A DNA stretch of 64,000 nt from Hyalella azteca (Eukaryota > Arthropoda > Malacostraca > Amphipoda > Hyalellidae), in contig NW_025936349.1 of assembly GCF_000764305.2 (NCBI RefSeq), positions 124,001-188,000 on the forward strand, in the 5' to 3' direction. The notes beneath the pieces are model-generated. The model made no database searches, was not told the origin of the DNA, and saw nothing but the letters and a program-made list of their open reading frames with translations. Shown here one piece after another: positions 1 to 9,438 of the stretch (positions within the stretch are counted from its first letter, which is position 1; every line of letters starts with the position of its first letter). The translations under genes and the position numbers were made by a program.

Positions 1-245
1 TACGCACTACGAAGTATCCTGTTGGTATGCTAAATACGTCACAGACACTAAGCACTTCGAAGTAGCTCTACAATGTTTAGTGTCGCTTAGTGTCGCACTA
101 CTGATTCGTATGCAGAAAGACTTTGAAGTGCTACTTCGCTGTTAGAGTACTTTATAGTGCCGCACTACGCTATTAGTCTATTGAAGAATGGTGGTTAAGT
201 GCTCAAATAATTAATTATTGCCGAAGTAATTCTCATTCTTTGCAG
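1..245. repeat. Low-complexity flank rich in CACTACGAAGTA-type words
   Basis: The stretch is built from short related words such as GCACTACGAAGTA and its complement, with no open frame. The same words recur in inverted sense at 1018-1040, on the far side of the Harbinger remnant, so this could be a worn terminal inverted repeat of that element. It ends in a pyrimidine tract and TTTGCAG (239-245), a plausible 3' splice site just before the open frame at 260. The terminal-repeat reading is inference, because no exact end or target duplication is visible. Confidence 0.35.
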
Positions 246-259
246 AAGATTGATGTAAA

Positions 260-628
260 ATGTCTAATTGTGATGGTAATGGTACTAGTGAAAATTGTGA
301 TGGTGAGCTGAAATTCGCAATGCGTCTGCGCACCTTCCCCATCATATATTCAAAGTCCACGCTTCCCAAAGACATTGAACAAAAGAGAGAAGCAGGGAAA
401 GTTCTTGCAGAAGAATTCCAAATGACTCCAGAAAAAACAAAAAAGAAAATTCAGAACATGGTATCAAAAACAAGAAAAGTATTTTCTACTTCCGCTACAG
501 GTAACAAACCAATTAAAGCGAAGGAATGGGAAAAGGAAATTAAGAACCAATTAGATTCAGGCGAAACTAATCCTGTGTTTCATGGGGTTCTGCAGTTGTG
601 GGAAAATGTATGTAATCCTTGCATTTAG
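260..628 (+). CDS. MADF/Myb-SANT-like DNA-binding protein exon of a PIF/Harbinger element
   Basis: The frame opens at ATG 260 and reads 122 codons. Residues about 20-75 have the MADF/SANT-like pattern: a basic start, RTFPIIYSKS, an R-x-A-G-K-V-L-A-E-E-F helix, then KTKKKIQNMVSKTRK. Such proteins are the usual second protein of PIF/Harbinger transposons and help the transposase bind DNA. An acceptor (TTTGCAG, 239-245) precedes the ATG, and a good donor (GTATGT, 608-613) interrupts the last codons, so the real exon may end at 607. The 3' end overlaps a transposase fragment on the opposite strand. The assignment rests on pattern and context; it could be an exon of a domesticated gene. Confidence 0.4.
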   Translation: MSNCDGNGTSENCDGELKFAMRLRTFPIIYSKSTLPKDIEQKREAGKVLAEEFQMTPEKTKKKIQNMVSKTRKVFSTSATGNKPIKAKEWEKEIKNQLDSGETNPVFHGVLQLWENVCNPCI

Positions 629-758
629 AAGCTATTTTCTCAGCTACATCGAGGATGACCCTACTTATAGTGGACTGATGGACGGATATTTTTTCACCCA
701 CATTAATCTGGTATCCAGGATCTCCAACAAACAGATCCATAGCTGACGAAGTAAACAA
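567..758 (-). pseudogene. PIF/Harbinger (HARBI1-like) transposase N-terminal fragment
   Basis: On the minus strand this encodes about 60 residues including GYQINVGEKISVHQSTISRV followed by a helix ending KDYIHFP. That is the helix-turn-helix stretch ahead of the DDE domain in HARBI1-type transposases (pattern G-D-x-x-x-x-S-Q-S-T-V-S-R, then I-x-F-P). No DDE catalytic region follows within the window, so it is a fragment or one exon. It is convergent with the MADF/SANT-like frame at 260-628, the usual two-gene arrangement of these elements. Confidence 0.55.
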
Positions 759-838
759 GGTGAAATATACCGTAGCGTCGTCGTGAAGTGCGGTGTGTAG
801 GACACTTCAGATTTTTGTAGTGCGCGTTATGCTTTTGG

Positions 839-1047
839 CCCTATTTAGCATGCCAACCGTAGTGTTCCATGTCGCAGTACGGCTTGTAGTCGCACGCACT
901 ACGGCTTGTAGTGCGTAGTGCTACTTCGTAGTGCTAGTGCCCTATTTAGCATGCCAACCGTAGTGTTCCATGTCGCACTACGGCTTGTAGTCGCACGCAC
1001 TACGGCTTGTAGTGCGTAGTGCTACTTCGTAGTGCTAGTGCCCTATT
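839..1047. repeat. Tandem duplication, about 101-bp unit, two copies
   Basis: Two nearly identical units (839-939 and 940-1040) begin CCCTATTTAGCATGCCAACC and end in TAGTGCTAGTG. They differ by a single G/C change near the centre in the part compared. A third unit starts at 1040 and diverges after about 11 bases. Each unit contains inner copies of ACGGCTTGTAGT. It abuts the Harbinger remnant and may be its subterminal repeat. Confidence 0.8.
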
Positions 1048-2762
1048 TAGGATACGGGCCTATATTAAGCGTATCGTTATTCCGTTCTCCATACAGAATA
1101 TACGCGGAAATACATGTAACAAATAAATTGTAAAAGTCGAATTTAGGTGAAGAATCCCACAAAAAACTTTTTATCTACTTTAGAAATTATATGCTCGTAA
1201 TACTTCAGCATGAATATTTTAACGTAAATGTCATCACTTACAGTATGTCTAGAATTAAATTAAGCTTACTGCATTCAATAGCAAAATAAATGAATAACAA
1301 AACATTAAAGTAAATTTAGCAATTTTAAGTCGCAGTTACGTTGCCTCAGGAGAGGACACTTTAATTTTTACTAGGTAATTATTTTCGTTTAAACTGTTTA
1401 GATTACAAGTTGAAATTCCTTTATCCGCTTCCTGAATTTGAGTTCATGCTTGTTTTTCACCACTCCTGCCTTATATTATTCTCTATTTGTTTTTAATCAT
1501 AAAATCTGAGTAATAAAAATGAAATTGAACCTGAATTTAACAAAGTTTACATAGTTGCGGGAACTTTTCATATACCGGTATCGTAGTTTCTGGACAAAAT
1601 ACCGCACATTTATCAGTGACTTGTATGAAGAAATTCACTTGAAAATCTTGTTCCGCCAATCAAAACAGTAAATAAGAATTAAATAAGAATATATTATAAA
1701 ATAATGTAAAATAGTAAAATTTATAAGATATAAGTATTTCCTCATGACGGCGACAGGCCAACTGCCTAATAAATGCTGAAACTGCTATATTATTATATTA
1801 TGACAAGCAGATATCTCAAATGATAGGACTAAATTTGCACCCCCTAAAAATATCATTTTCTAAATTCACACATCCAAAAGAAAATTATCTATGATGTTAA
1901 ACTCAATTAAAAATGAAGTTATAGCGGCGTTATACAATGGTTTATAATAAAAAATTGTGTACGATCGTATTTTCAAAAGGTGCTGAACGGAATATATAAG
2001 GTCATAAATTTAATCATTAAAATAGGGTTTCACTGACCGCCCTTTCCCATCCCTGCTAACACTCTTTTAATTGATTCGTACGTTCGTTTTTTCATGAGCG
2101 AAGAGTTTTATTTTTACCCAAATTTACCCAAATTTACTCATATAAAATGAAGTTTCTTCAACTTCAATGGATCACCTGAGAATGTTAATGTTGTCAAATA
2201 ATCTCCTTTCAATATTCTGTTCAAACGCACTTGAAATAGACAAATTTGTTGATGGCCCATGGAGCAGCTCATTTTCCATTTTAATCAGTATAGAAGCATA
2301 AGTAGGGAATTACATTAAGTTTCTTCGATGAGTGTAAAATGAATGAGAAAGGCGCATTGAATAGAACAACAGTTAACGGGTAGTTTTATCGCCAGAAATC
2401 GCGATTCCTGATCTCAAGCCTGGGAACCGCAAGCTGTGTGGAGATAAAGCCAGAACGATGGCTTCCTTGTGTGGTTCACCGTCAGTTTGTGCGAGGAAAT
2501 CGTGACGTTTTGCTTTCAAATATGCACGAAGTTTTGTGATTTAATTAAAACAATGCAAAATCATTTGAAATAATTTAAAATAACTTTGGTAATTTAAATG
2601 ATACACTTTGAAGTTGGTTTATTTAACATAAGGAGTTCAATATGATTCTTTATGGGTTGAGTCACCAAAATTTATACAAACAAGCATGAATAATTGCTAG
2701 TTAGCAAGGTGATATAGATTAGCTCAGAAGAATGTTCATCTATTGTTCATTTAAAAAGAAAC
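1048..2762. other. Non-coding AT-rich stretch
   Basis: No supportable exon was found on either strand. The only recognisable content is a SINE tail at 1743-1802. The rest may be promoter or 5' flank of the gene that starts at 2763. Confidence 0.5.
1743..1802 (+). mobile_element. SINE 3'-end fragment
   Basis: The sequence GGCGACAGGCCAACTGCCTA followed by an AATAAATGCTGAAACTGCTA-like stretch and ATT repeats matches the 3' end of the SINEs at 38729-38961 and 39326-39545. The tRNA-like head is missing, so it is a 5'-truncated copy. Confidence 0.7.
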
Positions 2763-2932
2763 ATGAGGTCTTTGATAGAAAGTTATAGGTCACTGAAATC
2801 TGAGCAAAATGCCAACGAAAAATTCACGTTACTCAGTTTTTCCGACTCAAATTCGGATAACGAAAGCAAGACGCTGCAGTTCGCTCCGGTGCCAGGCGCC
2901 GTGCCGCAACAGAAGAAACGTATGCTCAGAAG
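2763..2932 (+). CDS. EFCAB14-like gene, alternative module A, exon A1 (cytoplasmic head)
   Basis: ATG 2763 opens a frame beginning MRSLIESYRSLKSEQ, acidic and serine-rich in the middle (FSDSNSDNESK) and ending in a basic stretch QQKKRMLRR. The frame stops at 2937, but a donor AAG|GTCGTA at 2932/2933 leaves it in phase 2, which fits the next exon. The donor is weak; a better-looking GTATGC at 2920 gives phase 1 and would create an immediate stop in exon A2. The basic patch before a membrane helix fits a cytoplasmic N-terminus. Start and donor are inferred from phase only. Confidence 0.4.
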
Positions 2933-3158
2933 GTCGTAAATAATAAAATAATTTAGTAAAGCCTAGAAAGGTTCATAAAAAAGATAAAAATTATAAAATG
3001 GAAAAATGATGATGGAGCTTTTCTTCGAAACATTAATGATAAAGATGTGGTGCACCTACCTGACGTTATTTACGCATTTAAATTTTAAGTGGATAACATA
3101 TATGCTTATGAGTAGCTATCATATAAAATACACATTTGATATATTATTTTGCTTTCAG

Positions 3159-3250
3159 ACGAGAAAGGGACTTAATGCGTACAGCTTCAGTGGCTGCACA
3201 CGACAATGGAAGATGTCTTGCGTTGACAAGCCGAACGTGTTCATGTGCAG
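3159..3250 (+). CDS. EFCAB14-like gene, module A, exon A2
   Basis: The exon is bounded by TTTTGCTTTCAG| and CAG|GTATAT, both strong sites. Read in the phase left by A1 it encodes a basic linker starting RERDLMRTASVAAH and ends in phase 1, exactly what the transmembrane exon needs. A second open frame exists here (a longer unspliced frame from 3006), but it would put the next exon out of frame. It lies 278 bases before exon A3. Confidence 0.4.
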
Positions 3251-3529
3251 GTATATTTCTGGCAGGACTCAATACCGCCATAAAGTAATTTTGTTCCATG
3301 AACTTGAATGAGCTAACAAATGTAGCACAATTTTTCCAGATGTGTTCTTTTTTAATTTTGATTTATAAGTGTACTAATTTTTAATTTGAAAATACTGTTG
3401 TATCTTCACAGTTTTTCGTTTGCAGTTGCTTGATCCATTTTTATAATCACTAGTTTTTAAATTACTGTAAATAATTGCTTTAAATTACTTTAAATGTGAA
3501 CTTTTCTAATTTCTTTTCCCTGCTGTCAG

Positions 3530-3652
3530 TTTTGACAGCTTTGGGCGTGGTGCTGACACTGCTGGTGTGCTTGTTGCTGTTGTCGGTGTTGTATCGCGTG
3601 ACTGTACAACTCGAAAACAGGATTAAAATAATCGAGGAAAAAATAGGAGGAG
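3530..3652 (+). CDS. EFCAB14-like gene, module A, exon A3 (transmembrane helix A)
   Basis: After acceptor CCCTGCTGTCAG the frame reads LTALGVVLTLLVCLLLLSVL, an uninterrupted membrane helix, then YRVTVQLENRIKIIEEKIGG, the start of a coiled coil. The donor GGAG|GTGAGA leaves phase 1, which matches the shared exon at 18791. Together A1-A3 give 128 codons plus one base. The short cytoplasmic head, one helix, then coiled coil is the EFCAB14 layout. The next in-frame acceptor is about 15 kb away, so a long intron containing the other first exon is implied. Confidence 0.6.
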
Positions 3653-3774
3653 GTGAGACATAAAATAAAGTTTAATTGAAATTATTAATATTATTCAAAT
3701 GTCCGAATTTGTCACAATAAACTCAATAAAAATACCAAAGTCTGTTAATCACTTTGTTCAAATCCATAAAAAAT

Positions 3775-3926
3775 GTAACTCAGTACTCACTGCAGTGAAT
3801 GACAGAGAGCGCATTTTCTCGTCGACGAAAACGTGAAGTCGCGGACAGACAGACAGACGGACAGACGGACGGACATGACGAGAAAATAACGCATTTTTTT
3901 CGTGAATGAGAAAATGCGCTAAAAAT
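3775..3926. mobile_element. Short inverted-repeat element with GGACAGAC microsatellite core (copy 1)
   Basis: Terminal AGCGCATTTTCTC (3808-3820) and GAGAAAATGCGCT (3908-3920) are inverted repeats. Between them lies a (GGACAGAC)n-like run at about 3841-3875. A flank TAACTCAGTACTCACTGCAG upstream is shared with the second copy at 55106-55278, so the mobile unit extends beyond the inverted repeats. No open frame of its own. Confidence 0.65.
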
Positions 3927-4259
3927 GTCTTCGTTTTAATATAAGCTTCCGAAATAAAAATGTTCAATAAGTATATTTTGAAAGGCAATGTAACGCTGTG
4001 TATTTGTTTTAGGGATCATAGAAAGATAGGGAAAAGATATTCCCGATATTGGGAATTAAAAATCAACAGGTTTTGAAACCTTTAACGCTGAATTCGCGAT
4101 TCCTTTCAAACTTGTTGTATAAATAAATCCCTTAAATATGAGCAAAATGTGAGCAATCCATATGATTACATATAAAATATAAAGTATTAGGATTATTAAA
4201 ATTATCAATGCAAAATTTTACAGTGACGATTTTTAACTGAGGGTGAATTCGAGATAGCA

Positions 4260-4498
4260 CTGTACACGGAGTACAGTGTACACGGAGTACAGTGTACACG
4301 GAGTACAGTGTACACGGAGTACAGTGTACAGGGAGTACAGTGTACACGGAGTACAGTGTACAGGGAGTACAGTGTACACGGAGTGCAGTGTACACGGAGT
4401 GCAGTGTACACGGAGTACAGTGTACACGGAGTACAGTGTACACGGAGTGCAGTGTACACGGAGTGCAGTGTACACGGAGTACAGTGTACACGGAATAC
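4260..4498. repeat. 16-bp minisatellite, about 15 copies
   Basis: The unit TACACGGAGTACAGTG is repeated with few substitutions (CGG/GGG, TAC/TGC). The period is not a multiple of three, yet neither strand of the unit produces a stop, so several long frames appear on both strands; these are artefacts. GTGTACAC within each unit is self-complementary. The array lies in the intron after module A. Confidence 0.95.
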
Positions 4499-4499
4499 G

Positions 4500-6090
4500 G
4501 TGAAAGCCGCAGCTGCTGCTGCTGTTGGCACCACCGCTCTCAGTGCCGCGGTAGCGTCTGTGACGTGTGGTGTATAACCAGCGTTTCTCTTCGTGAATTG
4601 CTCTAAAGTTTCTCAATGAAGTATTTGATGTGCTTTGGGATAATTTATATTAAGACAAAGTAATTTTATGCCTTCAAAGTTTTAATAGTGGTTATTCAAA
4701 GGCAGTGTGAAGATGTGAACTCAATTAAATTTTGCTGAATGCCAAGTCTTCTCGATAGGTTCATTGATTTGTAGTTACAGACATGTTCTGCTCCTGAGTT
4801 GTAATTAATTCTTTACAAAAGTATTAAATAACCTCACGTTTGCGAATTTCTAAGAATAATGGAGGAGTGTAACCCCACGTTTAATAATTTGTGGTTAGTG
4901 AAGTGTTACAGCTATAATTTACGAGATATTATGGTTGCCACTCACCCCTGGCAAAACAACGGGATTCTTCTGAGTTTACTATTTATGACCGCTTATTGAT
5001 TTCGTGTTTGTTGAAAATCTATTTTATTTTTAGTTACATTTTTGTACTGGATTATAATTATCTATGTGTGAAATTTAAGCCAAGTCCGAGCAAGTCTACG
5101 GATGTTACAACAAACATTCAATTTACTCTCCGGCACCGAGTCTACAGACATAAGTCAGGTCTCGCCATTAACAAATGGCTTGAATTATTTATAATGTCTC
5201 TAGTTCGAACCTGTAACTGAGGATAAAATTCTGGCGCGTAGCGGTTTACGGGATCACGGAGGTTACTTAAACGATTGTTTCGACACATCTTTAACAAAAT
5301 TTGTTATTTCTTTAAATTTGCCCTAAAAAACAAGCGCTAAGTTTCTGTTGCCTCTTCAATGTCACCGAAAATATTATAAATCAACCTTATAAGTGCAATT
5401 TTCCTCCGAATTTCGGAAGCAGTTCTAACAAAATACGTTGCGCCATCGACATCTTTTGTCTTGAAGCAGATTACAGGATTACGTAACAGCAAGTTAACAA
5501 AATGAGGTTTTTGCTTCAAAGTCTATTCATTATTTCATTGGCACGCTGCTAATTATATTGATGTCTGAGGTAAATGGGCTAAAAGGATTTCAAATGCTAA
5601 GCTTTGAATTTAAGTTCGCATGCATGACGAAATCATCTGTTACTGCATGTTAATATTTTTAATATTTAGCGCATTATTCTGCGAACATGCTCTGAATAAT
5701 ATTTTCATAGCAATAAAAAAATGAACCGTCGTATTCATTTGGGTTCACACAGCTGAATGGGGCGGGTTAGGCAGCAAAACTCCAGGACGAAAACTCCTGT
5801 CTCAGATTTAATAATCTTGGAACCGCTTCTTGTTTCAAGAATGAAACCTTGTCTAAACAACGCTTACAGTTCTCATCCACTTAAATTGATGATGAAGCTG
5901 ATCACAGAAAAATTGTCACTGAAGATTTACTAAATTTACATGGAATTTTTGGCTTTTAAATGGTCAATTTGTCGAGTACGAGAAAATATTCTAAAAATTA
6001 TAGAATTTCAGAGATCCAATGATAAATGCCTGAGAAAAGTCTCTAACTGTAGAATTAGCATCTTAAAAAATTTCCTGTATATTTCTTGAT
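4500..6090. other. Intronic or intergenic stretch without recognised genes
   Basis: I see no exon with both splice sites and a sustained frame, and no repeat array. Short open frames at 4996-5220 and 5337-5519 have no recognisable motif. Confidence 0.5.
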
Positions 6091-6092
6091 GA

Positions 6093-6603
6093 CTAGAAAT
6101 TTAAGAGCGAGGAAAACTCCACAAAAATTCTGCATATTTCTACTGAAAATGTTTCGGAGACCAGCTCCATCGTCAATTCGATAAATCTAGAACACAAATA
6201 CAGTCGGAAAATTAATAAAGTTTGGAGTCAAAAGAAAAAAATAGAAGTTAAAAACCTATATTTACAGGCAAAGGGCAGAATAATAATAAAGTAAATACAT
6301 ATCTATTCAAAATTTCTAATGGATAAGAATTATAGGCTGCATTTAAACTAGGCAATTTAAACTGCAGCCAATAGTTCTTATCCATTAGGAATTGTAAATA
6401 GATAGGTATTTACTTTATTATTCTGCCCTCTGCATTCAAATTTAGGTTTTTAACTTCTGTGTTTTTTCTTTTGACTCCAAACTTTATAAATTTATTGACT
6501 GTATTTGTGTTCTAGATTTATCGAATTGACGATGGAGCTGGTCTCCGAAACGTTAGAAATATGCTGAATTTTTGTGGAGTTTTCTTCGCTTTTAAATTTC
6601 TAG
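6093..6603. mobile_element. Palindromic element (511 bp) with hammerhead-like motif in both arms
   Basis: The two halves are reverse complements of each other over most of their length, centred near 6348. The left end is CTAGAAATTTAAGAGCGA and the right end TTTTAAATTTCTAG. Each arm carries TTGACGATGGAGCTGG followed by a TCTCCGAAAC-type end (plus strand 6526-6554; complement at 6149-6176). A related shorter palindrome lies at 33656-33800. It could be an inverted dimer of a Penelope-like or retrozyme-like terminus, or a foldback transposon. The arms are diverged, so it is not a recent duplication. Confidence 0.65.
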
Positions 6604-7626
6604 TGAATCTGCGATTCAAGCAATCTAGTGACATTATTTCTTGATGCCGTCTAAGTCGTGAGGCAGTTCAGTTGATGTGACAGGAATTTGCTTGGTCATC
6701 CCGAAAGATCTAAAGCATCATTTCAGTCTTTAATATTAGCTTTTATTGCTGCTCTTCCTAGGTGCTTTTATTACGCTCAGTGGCGTCTCTTACTAAGGCC
6801 GTTTGCGTCCTCAATGTCTAATAAGCGAGTGACTTTTATTCTATTTATTCGCGACCGGACTTGACGGAAACTCGTAGCCAAATAGAAAAAAGAGCCGTTA
6901 ATTCATGAGGGTTCTTCTTGTGACCTTGCATTGCACTTATGCTTGACATTTTCCTGATTGCAAATTATGTATCAAATATGACTTGTAATTGCTAGATGTT
7001 TGACCGCGTTAGATGTTATTCGTGCCGGGGATTGGTGGATAATTTTGACCATGTTAAGAGATTTAATCTTTCCGTGGAATATGCGAGATAATTTGGACCA
7101 CCAAAATAGATGTCATTATTATCTGGATTATGCGATAATTTCAACCATGTTAAGAAATTTTATTTTCGGAAAGATTGTAGGATAACACTCAATACTGTGA
7201 TAACACTTCAACAGATACAAATACAAATAAATAGGACCTCACTTGATAACAAAAATAGAAGGGGCCTGAAAGTTTGAGTTGTGGAAAATGCTTGGAGATA
7301 TTTGACAAAGGAACGGTGTATTTTTTATTTGTGCTCTAGGGAAATCAGTCGCCTTCTAGCACGAAAGCTGAGAGGCACGTGTCCGTTCCCTGCCATGTAA
7401 GCGTCCCGTCCGTCGATAGATGGGCCGTAACACGGCCAATAACTTGCCATAAATTGGCCCCGATACGGCCTTAGGTTCTCATAACTAAGCCAACATGCAA
7501 TCAATACGGGACCAATATCGGGCCACCGAAACAGAAATATTGGCTAAGGTAAATGCGGTTCGACAGCCAATGTGCGTACAGTTATGAAAACCGTTGATCG
7601 GATTGAGAAAAATCTTGAATAGGGTC
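6604..7626. other. Non-coding stretch
   Basis: No supported exon. At 7025-7165 two loosely similar segments (GACCATGTTAAGAGATTTAA and relatives) suggest an old duplication. At 7420-7540 several GGCC-containing words (CGATACGGCC, ATATCGGGCCA) recur in both orientations, perhaps a worn repeat. Confidence 0.4.
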
Positions 7627-7805
7627 GTTGAAGTGGTAAGGTTAAGGCAGGGTTGACGAGGTACAGTTGAGGCAGGGTTGAAGTTGTACGGTTAAGGCAG
7701 GGTTGACGAGGTACGGTTGAGGCAGGGTTGTAGAGGTACGGTTGAGGCAGGGTTGTAGAGGTACGGTTGAGGCAGTGTTGTAGAGGTACGGTTGAGGCAG
7801 GGATT
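7627..7805. repeat. 25-bp minisatellite, about 7 copies
   Basis: The unit GGCAGGGTTGTAGAGGTACG plus GTTGA recurs at exact 25-base spacing (7646, 7671, 7696, 7721, 7746, 7771, 7796). The first copies differ at three or four sites; the last three are nearly identical, suggesting recent expansion at the right edge. Confidence 0.95.
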
Positions 7806-8957
7806 ACACGCAATTACATCTTTCACGCATCAGCAAAATGACGCAACAACAACAACTGCAGCGACTCTTGAAGTTTGATCAAAAATCTGCGCATGTCGAG
7901 ACGTTTTATTGACCGAGGTTCCTAGCATTGAAGCATGGGGAAATAAATTCTAAGTTTTGGAGAAAATACTGAAATTGGAACATGGGTTGGAAATCACTTA
8001 CTCATTTTGGATTTTGGCTAGTATTTTTAAATATTTATTTTTAACGATGAATTATTTAAGTTTCATATCGCTGGATTCTAAAAGTCCATTTAAATTTTGC
8101 TGATGAGTTCTTGCGGATTATACGTTATTTATCTACATAGTTATCGCGCTTCTTCTGCAATCCTCCTCCAGGTCTACAAGCAGTCTAATTTTGAAGTCCA
8201 AGTTCTTGAAAGAAATCATATCAAACACAAGAATCATGCTAAAAAACTGACATTGTCTAATTCTTTTTATGTTGAAAATATGACCGAGCCACAAAAAAAG
8301 AGCTGTAGGACCGGGATGAAAAAATCGCTTCGTGATTCAATTTCTTGGCCGTTGAAGGCAAGCGAGACCGAAAAGACGGATCGTGAGGCCTTTTTTTGCG
8401 AATATAAGAGTTATGGACAATGTCTGAACTGGAATGTATATGAGAAAGCAGTTAATGAAAAAATTATTTTGTATGTCCTATTACATATTCATAATGTTGA
8501 TTTATGCTGAAAAATTAAAGGTGATCATTTGAAATCTGGCTCATATTGAAGATACAAAACAGCGTTGAGAATTGAGCATCAATTGTTAATTTATGTGTGG
8601 AACTAGGCTAGAGTTTTTTTTCGTGAAAATGATGATTTTTTTTAGTTATGTCCGGCGTTCGCTTTAGATGAATGTAAATTAATTTCATGTTGTTGGGTTT
8701 GTAAACACCCTAAGATTTAAGCATTTAAACATGCATCCAGTAGTTCCAGTACACTCCTATATTGCATTTAAATTTAAGTTAATTCTGAAAGTTGACTTCA
8801 CGAAGATTTTCTCTTGCAGAAGAAGAATTATGTATTCCTGCTCAGTGCTCAATACCTGTTAGTAACAATTTTGACTAAGAGTGTTAGAATATCAACCGTT
8901 ATTATTGTGAAGCCAGCTATTTTTATACGTAAGTCTTAAGGTGTGAACTATAGAGCC
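7806..8957. other. Upstream region of alternative exon B
   Basis: This precedes the single-exon module B and could hold its promoter and 5' UTR. I see no convincing TATA box at the expected distance. A 137-codon frame at 8097-8510 has no recognisable domain and no splice support, so it is not annotated as a gene. Confidence 0.35.
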
Positions 8958-9438
8958 ATGTCGATGGAAGACAAAATTCTCGGTTCCGGAATGCACAACT
9001 CCGTCTCATCCGGTGCCACCGGCATCAGCACACAGCCTCCATCCCTCCTTGGATCTCCTATCCATTCAGCCCCAAACCTTCCCACGAACTCGATCACCCT
9101 TCCTTCTACGCCCCATTTTCACAAGAAGTCTCGTAAAAAGCGTAAGGAACTAGACGCTCTCGTCCCAGAGGAGAAGATACGTCGTAAAAGTTCACTGGGA
9201 AGCGCCGGCGCGTCCTGCAGTTTTAACGGGGATTCTGACGATACGGAAGGCGGTCGATTAGGATTGCTACCAAAATCTTCGAGTGCAAACTCGACAAATT
9301 TGGGAGTTTGGAGCTTCGTCCCTGGAGTGTTCGCCATCGTGCTGGTCGTGGGCACGGCCGTGATGGCGATGGCTGCACTTCGTCTGCTCATGGTCACACG
9401 TCGGGACATGGAGACTTTAACAAGGAGACTCGGTTCGG
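8958..9438 (+). CDS. EFCAB14: EFCAB14-like gene, alternative module B (head plus transmembrane helix B)
   Basis: The first ATG after an in-frame stop (8937) is at 8958. The 160 codons run: serine/proline-rich head; basic motif KKSRKKRKELDALV at about residues 57-70, closely like the KKRKEL-x-AL start I recall for vertebrate EFCAB14; an acidic DSDDTEGG stretch; one membrane helix VPGVFAIVLVVGTAVMAMAA near residues 120-140; then MVTRRDMETLTRRLG, the start of the coiled coil. Donor GG|GTAAGA leaves phase 1, matching exon 18791. It is an alternative to module A, 5.3 kb downstream of it. Two separate genes sharing a locus is the other reading. Confidence 0.6.

Noticed and set aside
3006..3311. 101-codon frame covering exon A2 in another phase
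   Set aside because: It runs through the intron, and its phase would put the transmembrane exon out of frame; the spliced reading explains more.
4132..4616. Six overlapping open frames on both strands
   Set aside because: All are readings of the 16-bp minisatellite; the peptides are pure repeats without start or splice context.
8097..8510. 137-codon plus-strand frame upstream of module B
   Set aside because: No recognisable motif, no acceptor or donor pair, composition like the surrounding intron; kept only as a note.
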